This document shows, one piece after another, positions 26,932 through 37,209 of a stretch of DNA of 64,000 nucleotides. Under the pieces are notes generated by a model. The model saw only the letters and a program-made list of their open reading frames with translations. It was not told where the DNA came from and ran no database searches. Position 1 is the first letter of the stretch; each line of letters begins with the position of its first letter. The position numbers were made by a program, and so were the translations under genes. The stretch comes from Streptomyces sp. AC558_RSS880 (GTDB lineage Bacteria; Actinomycetota; Actinomycetes; Streptomycetales; Streptomycetaceae): positions 1 to 64,000 of the forward strand of contig NZ_JAGMUJ010000016.1 of assembly GCF_019049255.1 (NCBI RefSeq), given 5' to 3'.

Positions 26932-28896
26932 TTATCGGACTCTGCTCCGCAGGCCGGTGAACACGTACGCGCACAGCAGCGCCGCCAGCGACAACGTCAG
27001 CGCACCACCGACGGGTTGGGCGATCAGGCGCAGGACCGCGTCCAGATGACGTTCGCCCCCGAAGGGCCACCGGAGCGGCACACCGTCCCGCAGCCGTGAC
27101 GCGAGCGGGACCGGGGTGCGCACCGCCGGCCCTTCCGTCACCTTGTGCACGAGCGGCACGACGAGAAGGGGTACGGCGACGACGACGGCGAGACCGGCGG
27201 TGGTGGACCGGAACACACCGGCGGCCAGCACGCCGGCGCAGGCGCACCCGATCACGAGGCCGAGCCAACCCGCACTCAGCGGCAGCCAGTCGGCGGGAAC
27301 CTCGACGACCTCCCGTCCGTAGACGAGGTGGAGCAGCTCGGCATCGCACCCGACGGTCAGGACGGCCAGCACCGCCGCGGAGGCCGAGGCCACGAGGAGT
27401 TTGGCGGTCAGCAGCCCCAGCCGCCGGGGCACGGTGCCGCGGTCCGCCGCCAGCGCGGGGTGGCGGAACTCGTCGCCGAAGGCCAGCGCGCCGAGCAGGC
27501 CCGCGCCGAGCGCCGCGGGCGGCAGCGGCAGTTCCCTCGGCCACGCGGCCAGCAGGCGCGGCTGCGGGGTGTGCCCGACCCTCGCCAGCAGTACGGCGGT
27601 GAGCGCGGACACGACGAGCACGGCCGCCCCGACGAGGAACCCCGTGCCGACACCCGTGGCGCGGCGGATCTCGTAGCGCAGGGGGCGAAGGGGCCGGGGG
27701 GCGGGACGGACGGAGATGGGAGGGGGAAGCCCGGCGCCGGTGTCGCGCGTGCGGGCGGCCCGGCGCGAGCGGGCTCCGGGAGCCGGGTGGGCGTCCTCGG
27801 CCACGGACGCGTCCGGCGCCTTGGATCCGTCCGGTGCCTTCTGCGACGGGGACACGGATGCGGGGGAGTCTTCGCCGGCCGGGGCGCCGGGGTGGTGGTC
27901 CGGATCACGTGCCGTGTCGTCCGTGGGCGGGGGTGCGCCGGGTCCCGGCCGCGTGGGTTCCCCGGCGGCACCGGCCGGGGGCACCTTCTCGTCCGCCGCC
28001 GGTTCGCCCGCTCCGGCGCCGGGACCCATGTCGCCGACCTCGTCCGCCAGTTGGTGGACGACGATGCCGTGCCGGAACGCGGTCTCACCGACGTCCGCGC
28101 AGGTACTGCCGTAGACGCAGAGGCGGTTGCCGCCCTCGTGCACGGCCTCCACGGACCGCCGGGTGGCGCGGGCCTCCTGTGCGAGCAGGGCGCAGAGGCG
28201 GGCGGCGTGCGGGCTGCGGACGGCGACGCGGGGGCGCAGCCGGGTCCGCGAGAAGTCCGCCGCCGCCTGGTCGGCGACGAGTCTTCCCCGTTCCAGGGTG
28301 ACCACGTGGTCCGCGATCCGTGCGGCCTCCTTCGGGTCGGCCGTCGTGCACAGCACCGTGCCGCCCCGGGCCGCGTACGCCCGGAGTGTGCTGTACAGCC
28401 AGCGGTTCTCAGCGGCGGACAGCCCTCGCGCGGGCTCGTCGAGCACGAGTGTGTGCGGGTCCGGCAGCAGCGCGCAGGCCAGTCCCAGGCGGCGGTCCAT
28501 GCCGCGCGACAGGGTGCCCAGGCGTTCGTCGCGCAGGCTCACGAGCCCTGCCGCCTCGAGGATTTCGTCGGCCCGGCGGGCCGGAACGCCCGTGGCGGCG
28601 CACAGCATGCGGAGATGCCCGCGGACGGTGCGGGCGGGATGGCCCGGCACATCACCGAGCAGCACGCCGACTTCGCGGGAGGGATGGGGGATGCGGTGCA
28701 GCGGGCGGCCCCTGAAGTAGGTGATGCCACGGCCGCGTTGGAGTTCGAGCATGAGCCGGAGCGCCGTCGTCTTGCCGGCGCCCGGCGCCCCGAGCAACGC
28801 GGTGACGCGGCCCGCGTGCGCCTCGAAGGAGACGTCGTCGACGGCGGGCGGAAGCTCTTTGCGAGGGCTGCTGGTCAGTCCGGTGGCCTGGATCAC
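26932..28896 (-). CDS. ABC transporter: ATPase and permease fused in one chain
   Basis: 654 aa. An N-terminal ATPase (about 1-215): Walker A GAPGAGKTT (36-44), signature SRGMDRRL, Walker B LVLDEP. The H-loop position appears to be Ala (TTADPKE) instead of His, which may lower hydrolysis. A Pro/Ala/Glu-rich linker of about 150 residues (about 290-430) leads to a permease half with about six hydrophobic spans (about 455-650) like ABC-2 export systems. The GTG start has no ribosome-binding site; TATCTT seven bases upstream suggests leaderless expression. Substrate unknown. Monocistronic. Confidence 0.8.
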   Translation of the reverse strand: MIQATGLTSSPRKELPPAVDDVSFEAHAGRVTALLGAPGAGKTTALRLMLELQRGRGITYFRGRPLHRIPHPSREVGVLLGDVPGHPARTVRGHLRMLCAATGVPARRADEILEAAGLVSLRDERLGTLSRGMDRRLGLACALLPDPHTLVLDEPARGLSAAENRWLYSTLRAYAARGGTVLCTTADPKEAARIADHVVTLERGRLVADQAAADFSRTRLRPRVAVRSPHAARLCALLAQEARATRRSVEAVHEGGNRLCVYGSTCADVGETAFRHGIVVHQLADEVGDMGPGAGAGEPAADEKVPPAGAAGEPTRPGPGAPPPTDDTARDPDHHPGAPAGEDSPASVSPSQKAPDGSKAPDASVAEDAHPAPGARSRRAARTRDTGAGLPPPISVRPAPRPLRPLRYEIRRATGVGTGFLVGAAVLVVSALTAVLLARVGHTPQPRLLAAWPRELPLPPAALGAGLLGALAFGDEFRHPALAADRGTVPRRLGLLTAKLLVASASAAVLAVLTVGCDAELLHLVYGREVVEVPADWLPLSAGWLGLVIGCACAGVLAAGVFRSTTAGLAVVVAVPLLVVPLVHKVTEGPAVRTPVPLASRLRDGVPLRWPFGGERHLDAVLRLIAQPVGGALTLSLAALLCAYVFTGLRSRVR

Positions 28897-29008
28897 CCGA
28901 TGCAAGATAGCGCGCCATATCGGGTTTTTCGGGCATCTCGCGGCCCGTCGGAGGGAGGGAAGGGCACCAACTCCGCCGGGCCCGTTGGCCGGGTCCGGTC
29001 GTCCCGCG

Positions 29009-29767
29009 TCAGACCTCGGGGCGCAGCATCGGGGGGTTGAGCAGGGTGGCGCCGCCGGCCCGGAAGAGCTGGGCGGGACGACCGCCCTGCCGGGTGGTCG
29101 TGCCACCGGTGGGGACCAGGAAGCCCGGTGTGCCCGTCACCTTGCGGTGGAAGTTGCGCGGGTCGAGCGCCACGCCCCAGACCGCCTCGTAGACCCGGCG
29201 CAGCTCACCGACGGTGAACTCGGGCGGGCAGAAGGCCGTCGCCAGCGACGAGTACTCGATCTTGGAGCGGGCGCGTTCCACCCCGTCCGACAGGATCTGG
29301 GCGTGGTCGAAGGCGAGCGGTGCCACCGGCTCGCCGTCCCGGCCGTAACCACCCTGTTGCAGCAACTCCTCGACGGGCGCCCAACGCGCGTTGCTGGCGT
29401 CGCCGCCGGCCCGGGGCGCGGGCAGGTCGGGGGCGAGGGCGAGGTGGGCGACGCTGACGACCCGCATCCGGGGGTCGCGCTTGGGATCGCCGTACGTGGC
29501 GAGCTGTTCCAGGTGAGCGCCGTTGTCCTGGGCGGGGACGGCGGGGTCGTGCACCCGCAGCCCCGTCTCCTCGGCCAGTTCCCGGGCCGCCGCCTGCGCC
29601 AGGTCCTCGTCGGCCCGCACGAAGCCGCCGGGGAGCGCCCATCGCCCCTGGAACGGCGCCTCGCCCCGGCGTACCGCCAGCGCACACAGGGCATGTCGGC
29701 GTACGGTCAGCACGACCAGGTCCACGGTGACGGCGAAGGGCGGAAAGGCTGACGGGTCGTAGGGCAT
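29009..29767 (-). CDS. NUDIX hydrolase/NrtR-like regulator
   Basis: 252 aa. A NUDIX domain (about 10-150) with an intact box GX5EX7REUXEEXGU at 48-70, so pyrophosphohydrolase activity is possible, followed by a C-terminal winged-helix-like segment (about 165-240, FTVGELRRVYEAVWG, NFHRKVTGTPGFLVPTG) typical of NrtR-type proteins. NrtR regulators bind ADP-ribose-type ligands and repress NAD genes; most have a decayed NUDIX box, unlike this one. A 21-bp palindrome ten bases upstream of the start suggests autoregulation. Enzyme, regulator or both cannot be decided from sequence. Confidence 0.8.
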   Translation of the reverse strand: MPYDPSAFPPFAVTVDLVVLTVRRHALCALAVRRGEAPFQGRWALPGGFVRADEDLAQAAARELAEETGLRVHDPAVPAQDNGAHLEQLATYGDPKRDPRMRVVSVAHLALAPDLPAPRAGGDASNARWAPVEELLQQGGYGRDGEPVAPLAFDHAQILSDGVERARSKIEYSSLATAFCPPEFTVGELRRVYEAVWGVALDPRNFHRKVTGTPGFLVPTGGTTTRQGGRPAQLFRAGGATLLNPPMLRPEV

Positions 29768-29777
29768 GCGGCGATCA

Positions 29778-29798
29778 TAGTCGTCTGCCTGACGATAA
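29778..29798. promoter_or_regulatory. Candidate NrtR-type operator
   Basis: TAGTCGTC-TGCCT-GACGATAA: two near-complementary half-sites (6 of 8) around a 5-bp spacer. It lies just upstream of the NUDIX/HTH gene in a region that should hold its promoter. The layout resembles NrtR boxes. Confidence 0.5.
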
Positions 29799-29906
29799 AC
29801 ACTCCCTTCGCCGTCCCCGACGCCAACTGATCCGCTGATCCGCTTCGGTCCGGCGGGTCCGTCCCCCTGCTCTCCCTGCCGCCCGGCGAAGACGTGTCCC
29901 GCCGGG

Positions 29907-31967
29907 TCAGACTCCCAGCCGGAGGCCGTCGGCCGCTTCCTCGACCATGGCGAGACCGAGCCGGCTGATCCGTACGGCGAAGGGGGCGCCCGCCACGCGC
30001 AGTCCCGTCAGGACCGTCTCGCCCAGCGGGGCGCCGCGCACCGGTCGCAGCGTGACCGTCCGGGCCGGGACGTCGGGGCGGATCCCCGCGAGCGTGGTCA
30101 GCAGCAGGATCCCGGCGGCCGCCGCCGTGGCCGCCGGGCGGCAGGCCGCCGGGTGCGGGAGCGGAACGCTCCCCTCGGTCCGCTGCTCCCCCGCGTACAT
30201 CTCGGGCAGCCGGTGGCCGAACGCCTCCGCCGCCCCGAGCACGCCTCGCAGCAGGGACGTCGCCTCCCTCTCGTAGCCGGCGGCTGCGAGTCCCGCGACG
30301 GCGAGCGCCGTCTCGCGGACCCGCACGGCGCCGGAGCGGTGTCCGAACGGGTTGTGACCCGCCTCCTTCACGCCCATTCCGCGCAGGCCCCAGCCCGAGT
30401 CCAGGTCGGGGCCGCCCAGCAGCCGCGCCAGCCGCTCGGTCCGCACCTTGTCGAGGAGGCCGGGCGCGAGTTCGCCCCCGCCCAGCAGCCCGGTGTCGAG
30501 GAGGTGCGCGACCGGTGCGCCCAGGTGCGGGACGAGACGGCCGTCCGGGGCACGGGCCGCCGCCGGCCGGTCGCCGCGCGGGCCGTCGATCCAGAAGTCG
30601 TCGTGGAAGGCCCCGCGCAAGGTCCGCGCCCACTGCCGCAGTCCGGTGCCACCCGGTCTGCCGTACGCGTCGAGCAGGTCGGCGCCGAGCAGGGCCGCCC
30701 GGTGGGCCTGGGCCTGTGTCTCGCAGCGGACGGGTCCGCCGGGTTGCGGGTCGGGCAGGTAGGCGCCGTCACCCACCGTGTTCCGCAGCCAGGTCAGACA
30801 GCGTTCGGCGGCCGGAAGCAGTTCCTCGGTCTCGTGTTCGGGGAGCCCCCAGCGGCGGGCCTCGGCCAGGAGCACCGGGAAGAGCAGCGTGGCCTCCGTT
30901 CCCGTGCAGCCGGGAGGCAGATGGGGCCCGGCGTCGCGGCGCGGACCGGGGATCATGCCGGCCTTCGGCCCCGGTCCGGGGAGTTGGGTGCGGGCGAGGG
31001 TGCGCAGGGTGCCCGCGGCGAGCCCGGTGCCCAGCGGCAGGGCCATCCGGGCGGCGGCGAGGGCCTCGGCCGGGGCGAGCCCGCAGCGCCAGGGGGCGCC
31101 GGCCGCGAGGTGGAGGTCGGTGGGGTGCGCCGGGTCACGCAGCAGGAGGGCCCGGAGGTCGTCGACGCTCGTCCGCAGCAGGGCGGGGACCCGCGGGTCG
31201 TCTCCCGTGGCGCGCGCCGGGGCGAGAGGGCTTGTGGCCGTGCGGCCCGCGGAACGAAGAGGCGCCGCTCCGTCCTGCCGTACGCGCAACTCGATGCTCG
31301 CGCTGCCGCCCGGGGGCAGGTCGAACTCCCAGCGCAGCAGTCCGGCGGAGGCCAGCGCCTCGGCGGGCGGCGGTTCGGCCGTGACCGACGCGCTCGCCCC
31401 GGCACGGGACCAGCGCAGGCCACAGGCGTGGACATCGGCCGGCAGTTCGGGCCCCGCGCGGCCGGCGGCGATCGCTCCGAGGTCGGCGAGATCCGTGCCG
31501 AGGGCCACCTCGACGGGCAGGCGCAACGGACGCGGGGCCGCGCTGCGCAGCGTGATCCGTTCCGTGCCGTCCGCGCAGCGTGTCCGCTCCACGACCACAT
31601 CCGGGTCCGGGCCGCCGTCTCGCGGGGACACGCGCAACGTCCCCACGAAACGGGCCCGGTCGGCGGCCACCATCCGCGCTTGGACCGCGAGCGGCTCCCG
31701 CCCGGCCACGCGGACCTGGCACCGGGAGAGGAGACGGCGTCCCGCACGGTAGAACCCCTCCAGCCCGCTGCCGGTCTGCTGCCCCTGTTCCGTCGAGACG
31801 GCAAGGCCGGGCAGGGCGACGCAGATCATGGCGGTGTGCGCGGGCGGCAGTTCGGCGAGCCACCGACGGGCGGGGTGGTGGTCCCGCTGCCGTGGGAGTG
31901 GCGTCCGCGTGCCGGCCGGGGCTCCGGCACGGGCGGCGAAGGGGGCGGGCGGAGCCGGCTGGTGCAT
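29907..31967 (-). CDS. Glycogen-debranching-type glycosidase (amylo-alpha-1,6-glucosidase-like)
   Basis: 686 aa. The N-terminal about 290 residues resemble the beta-rich glycogen-debranching N-terminal domain (GLEGFYRAGRRLLSRCQV, VERTRCADGTERITLRS). The C-terminal about 380 residues form an alpha/alpha-barrel glycosidase-like domain (LARTQLPGPGPKAGMIPG, GTEATLLFPVLLAEARRWG, WGLRGMGVKEAGHNPFGHRSG). Probably acts on alpha-glucans in the cytoplasm; no signal peptide. Start ATG 31967 chosen over longer forms because the upstream sequence looks non-coding. Catalytic acids were not identified with certainty. Confidence 0.75.
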   Translation of the reverse strand: MHQPAPPAPFAARAGAPAGTRTPLPRQRDHHPARRWLAELPPAHTAMICVALPGLAVSTEQGQQTGSGLEGFYRAGRRLLSRCQVRVAGREPLAVQARMVAADRARFVGTLRVSPRDGGPDPDVVVERTRCADGTERITLRSAAPRPLRLPVEVALGTDLADLGAIAAGRAGPELPADVHACGLRWSRAGASASVTAEPPPAEALASAGLLRWEFDLPPGGSASIELRVRQDGAAPLRSAGRTATSPLAPARATGDDPRVPALLRTSVDDLRALLLRDPAHPTDLHLAAGAPWRCGLAPAEALAAARMALPLGTGLAAGTLRTLARTQLPGPGPKAGMIPGPRRDAGPHLPPGCTGTEATLLFPVLLAEARRWGLPEHETEELLPAAERCLTWLRNTVGDGAYLPDPQPGGPVRCETQAQAHRAALLGADLLDAYGRPGGTGLRQWARTLRGAFHDDFWIDGPRGDRPAAARAPDGRLVPHLGAPVAHLLDTGLLGGGELAPGLLDKVRTERLARLLGGPDLDSGWGLRGMGVKEAGHNPFGHRSGAVRVRETALAVAGLAAAGYEREATSLLRGVLGAAEAFGHRLPEMYAGEQRTEGSVPLPHPAACRPAATAAAAGILLLTTLAGIRPDVPARTVTLRPVRGAPLGETVLTGLRVAGAPFAVRISRLGLAMVEEAADGLRLGV

Positions 31968-32240
31968 GGGAAGGCTCTCTCTGTGCTCGGTGTGCCTCGG
32001 GCGGGCCCGTCGCCGACAGGCTTCGGTCAGGCCGGTGGAACACGACGTCACGCCCCGCCCAGGCGCTCCGCCACTCAGGTGAACGGAACCGCCCCGCTCC
32101 GGGTCACGCCCACGGCGAGACCCCGACGGTGACGACCGTCCGGGGCGGGCGGGGGCGGCACGGACGGCACCCCTGCCACCTGCCCGCCACACCTCCGCGC
32201 AGGCCGGTTCCGGCCCGACGGGCGCGGCTCCGCCGCTCAC

Positions 32241-33851
32241 TCACTTCTCCCCTTCGCCGCCCTGGCGACCGGCCTGCGCGCCCGGCTGCGAGGTACCGCG
32301 GCGACGTCCCGCCCCGGGACCCGCCGTGCCGGGACGGGTCCCGCTCTCGTCCGCGCCACCCGGACGCGTCCCACCGCCCGCCGCCGACGCACGCGGATAC
32401 GGAACCCGCTGTCCCGGGCGGCCGCCCTCCGTGCGGGCCCGGCGAGGGAGAGCGCTGCCGGTGCCGGGCGCTCGGGTGCGACGTCGGCGGGGCGAGGGCG
32501 CCGCTTCGGGGCCCGGAACCGCGGGTCCGGCAGCCGGCGGCTCGCAGCCGCCCTGCTGCCGCGGCTCCGTGGCCACGGCCGACTGCTCGTCCGACGTCGC
32601 CCGCCCACGACCCTCGCGCTCGGACCGCAGGCAGCGGCGGATCGACTCCGGGTCGAGCCCTTCGTTGCACGCCTGGTGCAGAAGCCGGGCGAAGAGGTAG
32701 TCGGGGTCGGCGCCCAGGGCCATGGCGAGTGCTTCCCGGGCTTCCAGTTCGTCACCGGTGGACCAGGCGACCCACCCGGCGAGGGTGAGGGGTGCCGCGG
32801 CGTGTTCGCCGTACGCTCCGACGCAGCGGCGGGCCAGGGCACGCCACAGGCGGAGGGCCGGGCCCGCCTCGTCGTCCTCCATCCACTCGGCCACGCGGTC
32901 GCGGGTCGTGCGGTCCTGCAGGCCGAGGATCAGCGCCGCGGCCTCGTCACACCCGAGCAGTTCGTCGTCCCGCAGGTCCGCCGGGAGCACGCCGGGCACG
33001 GGCGGGGCGTCGGCGAGGCGGCCCAGGATCCGCCCGGCCAGCTCCAGCGTCTCCTCGGCGACCTCGTGCCGGCCCTCCGCGTCGAGGATCCTGGGGACCA
33101 GCGCCGAGCCGGCGGCGTCCAGGGCGGCCTCCTGCTCCCGGGCGGCGGAACACTCCCACGGCTGGAGCCTGGCGCGCAGTTCGCGCAGGGTGCCGCGGAC
33201 CTGGAGCCCGGCGTAGGTGGCGGCGGCGGCCAGCACCGAGGTGCCGGGCAGGCCCATCGGTGTCCCCTCGGACGGGCAGCAGCCCTCGTCGTCGCAGCAG
33301 TACGACCAGAAGCGGCCGTCCGAGACGCACAGGGCCTCCACCACCGGGATGTCCAGGGCACCGCACTCCAGGCGCAGGGTGTGGGCGAGCGGCCCCAGCC
33401 GCTCCTTGACCTGCCGGCCCGATTCGCCCCGGCCCGGTTCGTGGCAGAGGAAGACGACCATCTGCTCGGGCCGGGCGCCCCGGCGCTCGCTGCCCGTCAC
33501 CAGGCCGTGGACCAGCTGCCGGGCGGCGGAGGGCCAGTCGTCGGGGTTGGCGGGGACGCCGAGCCGGGCGCGGCCGCCGAACCGGCCCCGTCCGTCCTTG
33601 TCGTGCAGGGCGACCAGCACGATGCTGTCCTCGGGACGGTAGCCGAGCAGGTAGGGCAGGGCGTCGGCGAGCTCGGCCGGGGAGCGCAGGGTGACCTGCT
33701 GTCCGTCGCCATGACTGTCGTACGCGGTGCAGGTGATGTCCTGCGGACGCGGTGCGCGGTCTTCGTCGCCGCCGGATGTCCGGGGACCGGTGTCGCGCCC
33801 GCGGATGTCACCGTTTTCGGGGGATCCAGTGGTTTCGCCGTGGTTCGTCAT
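32241..33851 (-). CDS. DUF4192 domain-containing protein
   Basis: 536 aa. An N-terminal polar tail, a DUF4192 domain (about 45-400, [24 protein letters not shown] at its start) with Cys-rich CCDDEGCC near 190, and a 110-residue Pro/Arg/Gly-rich disordered C-terminus. Found widely in actinobacteria, function unknown. It is divergent from the recQ-like gene with 141 bp between. No membrane segment is visible. Confidence 0.85.
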   Translation of the reverse strand: MTNHGETTGSPENGDIRGRDTGPRTSGGDEDRAPRPQDITCTAYDSHGDGQQVTLRSPAELADALPYLLGYRPEDSIVLVALHDKDGRGRFGGRARLGVPANPDDWPSAARQLVHGLVTGSERRGARPEQMVVFLCHEPGRGESGRQVKERLGPLAHTLRLECGALDIPVVEALCVSDGRFWSYCCDDEGCCPSEGTPMGLPGTSVLAAAATYAGLQVRGTLRELRARLQPWECSAAREQEAALDAAGSALVPRILDAEGRHEVAEETLELAGRILGRLADAPPVPGVLPADLRDDELLGCDEAAALILGLQDRTTRDRVAEWMEDDEAGPALRLWRALARRCVGAYGEHAAAPLTLAGWVAWSTGDELEAREALAMALGADPDYLFARLLHQACNEGLDPESIRRCLRSEREGRGRATSDEQSAVATEPRQQGGCEPPAAGPAVPGPEAAPSPRRRRTRAPGTGSALPRRARTEGGRPGQRVPYPRASAAGGGTRPGGADESGTRPGTAGPGAGRRRGTSQPGAQAGRQGGEGEK

Positions 33852-33992
33852 GCGAAGACGATCTCGCGGATTGCAGCCTTCCGGTTTGCCCTGTGGATAA
33901 GTCCGACCAGGGACATGTCACCGGCTTCGGGGTCGCGGGGACCGCTCCCGCGCACCCGCCCGCATGTCAGTGGCGTCCTGTTGGATGGACCC

Positions 33993-36158
33993 ATGGAGCA
34001 CACGAGCAACGCGGATCTCCGCACGGCCGCCGACGCGGTTCTCGCCCGCCTCGTCGGGGACACCTCGGGCGAGGCCCGGCTGCGCGAGGACCAGTGGCGG
34101 GCGATCGAGGCACTGGTCGCCGACAAGCGCCGGGCCCTGGTCGTGCAGCGCACGGGCTGGGGCAAGTCCGCGGTCTACTTCGTGGCCACCTCGCTGCTGC
34201 GGGCACAGGGCAGCGGCCCCACCGTGATCGTCTCCCCGCTGCTGGCGCTCATGCGCAACCAGGTGGAGGCCGCGGCCAGAGCCGGAATCCACGCCCGGAC
34301 CATCAACTCCTCCAACAGCGAGGAATGGGAATCCGTCCAGGCGGAGATCGCCGCGGGCGACGTCGACGTGCTGCTGGTGAGTCCGGAGCGGCTGAACAAC
34401 CCGGACTTCCGCGACCAGGTGCTGCCCAGGCTCTCCGCCGCGACCGGGCTCCTGGTGGTCGACGAGGCGCACTGCATCTCCGACTGGGGGCACGACTTCC
34501 GCCCGGACTACCGCCGGCTGCGCACCATGCTCGCCGACCTCCCGGACGGCGTGCCCGTCCTCGCCACCACCGCCACCGCCAACGCCCGTGTCACCGCCGA
34601 TGTCGCGGAGCAGCTGGGTACGGGAGGCTCGTCGGACGCGCTGGTGCTGCGGGGCCCGCTGGACCGGGAGAGCCTGAGCCTGAGCGTGCTGCGCCTGCCG
34701 GACGCCGCCCACCGGATGGCCTGGCTCGCCGACCACCTGGACGAGCTCCCGGGCTCGGGGATCGTCTACACGCTCACCGTGGCCGCCGCCGAGGAGGTCA
34801 CCGCCTTCCTGCGGCAGCGCGGGCACACCGTCGCCTCGTACACCGGCAGGACGGAGAACGCCGACCGGCAGCAGGCCGAGGAGGATCTGCTCGCCAACAA
34901 GGTGAAGGCCCTGGTCGCCACCTCCGCGCTCGGCATGGGCTTCGACAAGCCCGATCTGGGCTTCGTGGTGCACCTCGGCTCGCCGTCCTCCCCCATCTCC
35001 TACTACCAGCAGGTCGGCCGCGCCGGGCGCGGTGTCCGGCACGCCGAGGTACTGCTGCTGCCGGGGAAGGAGGACGAGGCGATCTGGGAGTACTTCGCGT
35101 CGCTCGCCTTCCCCTCGGAGGACCTGGTGCGCCGTACGCTCGACGTCCTCGCGCGCTCCGACCGGCCCGTGTCGCTGCCGGCCCTCGAGCCGCTGGTGGA
35201 GCTGCGCCGCTCCCGGCTGGAGACCATGCTCAAGGTGCTCGACGTGGACGGGGCGGTGAAGCGGGTCAAGGGCGGCTGGATCGCGACCGGGCGGCCGTGG
35301 ACGTACGACGCCGAGCGGTACGCGTGGGTGGCGCGCCAGCGCAAGGCCGAACAGCAGGCGATGCGCGCGTACGCGGCGAGCACGGACTGCCGGATGGAGT
35401 TCCTGCAGCGCCAGTTGGACGACGAGGGCGCCAAGCCCTGCGGACGCTGCGACAACTGCGCGGGCGCGCGGTACACCCCCGAGGCCTCCTCGACCGCCCT
35501 CGAGGCGGCCCGTGTGGATCTCGGCCGGGCGGGCGTCGAGGTGGAGCCCCGGCGGATGTGGCCCACCGGGCTTCCGGCGATCGGCATGGACCTCAAGGGG
35601 CGCATTCCGGCGGGGGAACAGGCCGCTCGGGGCATGGCGCTGGGGCGTCTGTCGGACATCGGCTGGGGCAACCGGCTGCGTCCGATGTTCGCGCCGCAGG
35701 CACCGGACGGGCCGGTGCCGGACGATGTCGCCCGGGCCGTGGTGGGTGTGCTGGCCGACTGGGCCAAGGGGCCCGGCGGTTGGGCTCCGGGAGCGGCGGA
35801 CCCCCAGCCGCGGCCGGTGGGGGTGGTCACCATCGCCTCCCGCAGCCGGCCCCGACTGATCCACTCGCTCGGGGCGCGCATCGCGGAGATCGGGCGGCTG
35901 CCGCTGCTGGGATCGGTGGATTACACGGGCGAGGCGCACTCCGCCTCCCGGAGCAACAGCGCCCAGCGCCTCAAGGCCCTCGACGGGGCGCTGACCGTGC
36001 CCGCCGACCTCGCCGCCGCGCTGGCCGAGACGAGGGGCCCGGTCCTTCTCGTGGACGACTACACGGAGACGGGCTGGACCCTCGCGGTCGCGGCGCGCCT
36101 GCTCCGGCGGGCCGGTGCGCAGGGCGTGCTGCCGCTGGTGCTGGCCGTACAGGGCTGA
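33993..36158 (+). CDS. RecQ-family DNA helicase with a C-terminal phosphoribosyltransferase-like domain
   Basis: 721 aa. Helicase core: motif I TGWGKS (54-59), [35 protein letters not shown]; then a RecQ zinc site ending CGRCDNC (about 488). The last about 200 residues lack an HRDC domain and instead carry a PRPP-binding-type loop [13 protein letters not shown] (about 673-685), as in ComF/PRTase proteins. RecQ helicases unwind recombination intermediates. The ATG at 33993 has no ribosome-binding site; TTGGAT six bases upstream may be a leaderless -10. Confidence 0.88.
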   Translation: MEHTSNADLRTAADAVLARLVGDTSGEARLREDQWRAIEALVADKRRALVVQRTGWGKSAVYFVATSLLRAQGSGPTVIVSPLLALMRNQVEAAARAGIHARTINSSNSEEWESVQAEIAAGDVDVLLVSPERLNNPDFRDQVLPRLSAATGLLVVDEAHCISDWGHDFRPDYRRLRTMLADLPDGVPVLATTATANARVTADVAEQLGTGGSSDALVLRGPLDRESLSLSVLRLPDAAHRMAWLADHLDELPGSGIVYTLTVAAAEEVTAFLRQRGHTVASYTGRTENADRQQAEEDLLANKVKALVATSALGMGFDKPDLGFVVHLGSPSSPISYYQQVGRAGRGVRHAEVLLLPGKEDEAIWEYFASLAFPSEDLVRRTLDVLARSDRPVSLPALEPLVELRRSRLETMLKVLDVDGAVKRVKGGWIATGRPWTYDAERYAWVARQRKAEQQAMRAYAASTDCRMEFLQRQLDDEGAKPCGRCDNCAGARYTPEASSTALEAARVDLGRAGVEVEPRRMWPTGLPAIGMDLKGRIPAGEQAARGMALGRLSDIGWGNRLRPMFAPQAPDGPVPDDVARAVVGVLADWAKGPGGWAPGAADPQPRPVGVVTIASRSRPRLIHSLGARIAEIGRLPLLGSVDYTGEAHSASRSNSAQRLKALDGALTVPADLAAALAETRGPVLLVDDYTETGWTLAVAARLLRRAGAQGVLPLVLAVQG

Positions 36159-36371
36159 TGGTTCGGCCTGCCCAACAGGTGGGGATATAAGCCGTGGAAC
36201 ACCCGATACCGGGCCGCTGCCTCAATTGCTCGTTGCCGCATCCAAGTTCGACAGGAAGAATTGAAGGACGCACCCGCACGGCTCGCCCGCCGCTCAGGTA
36301 GGGCTCCGTTGCGTGCGCGCTCCCCCGAATCCGACCCTGCCCGCAGTCCGGGCGTAGCCGAAGGGAGGACC

Positions 36372-36986
36372 GTGACCTTCGGATTCGCTCCGTCCTCGGC
36401 GGCATCGCTGTCGACGTCCGCCGCTTCCGCCAACCGTGTGCTCGAACCCGCGGAGTGGGCCGCCGCGGGAATCCCGCTGCTGGGCAGCCCGCGGGAGGTC
36501 GTCAGCGGACTGCACGCCCGGCACCGTCCCGGTCCGGCGACCGCGGTCGTCGCCGTGCTCGATCCGGACGAACGTGTGCGGGCGAGCGCGTCGTTCACCC
36601 GGCGCACCACCTCCGCGGACGGCTGGCTGCTCCGCAATGTGCTGCTGGACCAGTTGCGCCGGGTGATCCCGCACGACCTGCGCCGCCGCACCCCGGTGCG
36701 CACCGCCGTGCTGCTCTACTGCCGTGACGGCGACGCACGCTGGACGGAGGAGGACGGTGCGTGGATGTGGGGACTGCGCGACGCCTGCACCCTGCACGGG
36801 CTGCGCTGCGGGGCGTACATCACGCTGACCCGTGACGGGTGGCAGGTCCTCGGCGAGGGGCGCGGCGGCCGCCACCCCAGCGCCGGCTCGGCGCCGGAAC
36901 CGTTCGCCACGACCACGGCACCTCCCCGGATACCGCGCACGGGCGGCGCCGCGTCGGAGATTCTGCGCCGCGCGGCGGCACGCTGA
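36372..36986 (+). CDS. Hypothetical protein, DUF4192-like in part
   Basis: 204 aa from GTG 36372 behind GAAGGGAGG. A short N-terminal Ser/Ala-rich region, a compact domain (about 20-160: GSPREVVSGLHAR, DGWLLRNVLLDQLRRV, VRTAVLLYCRDGDARW, ACTLHGLRCGAYITLTRDGWQ) and a Pro-rich tail. No clear family could be named. It follows the recQ-like gene on the same strand with 213 bp between. Confidence 0.75.
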   Translation: MTFGFAPSSAASLSTSAASANRVLEPAEWAAAGIPLLGSPREVVSGLHARHRPGPATAVVAVLDPDERVRASASFTRRTTSADGWLLRNVLLDQLRRVIPHDLRRRTPVRTAVLLYCRDGDARWTEEDGAWMWGLRDACTLHGLRCGAYITLTRDGWQVLGEGRGGRHPSAGSAPEPFATTTAPPRIPRTGGAASEILRRAAAR

Positions 36987-37209
36987 CGTCATGGAGACGC
37001 CGCCGGACATCCGGGCAACACATGGTGGTGCGGGGCGGGCCGCACGACGGCGCGGCGCGGCGTGTCCGCACAACGCCTGACCCGGCCCGGCGTCGAGGCG
37101 GCGGAGGCGCAGGAGCATCGCCCCCTCCGGTCCCGGGCACGCCGAATCCCCGATCGTGCGGACGCCGCGGTCACGGCGTCCGCGTCCGGCCGGACGCCGA
37201 GGTGTCGGC

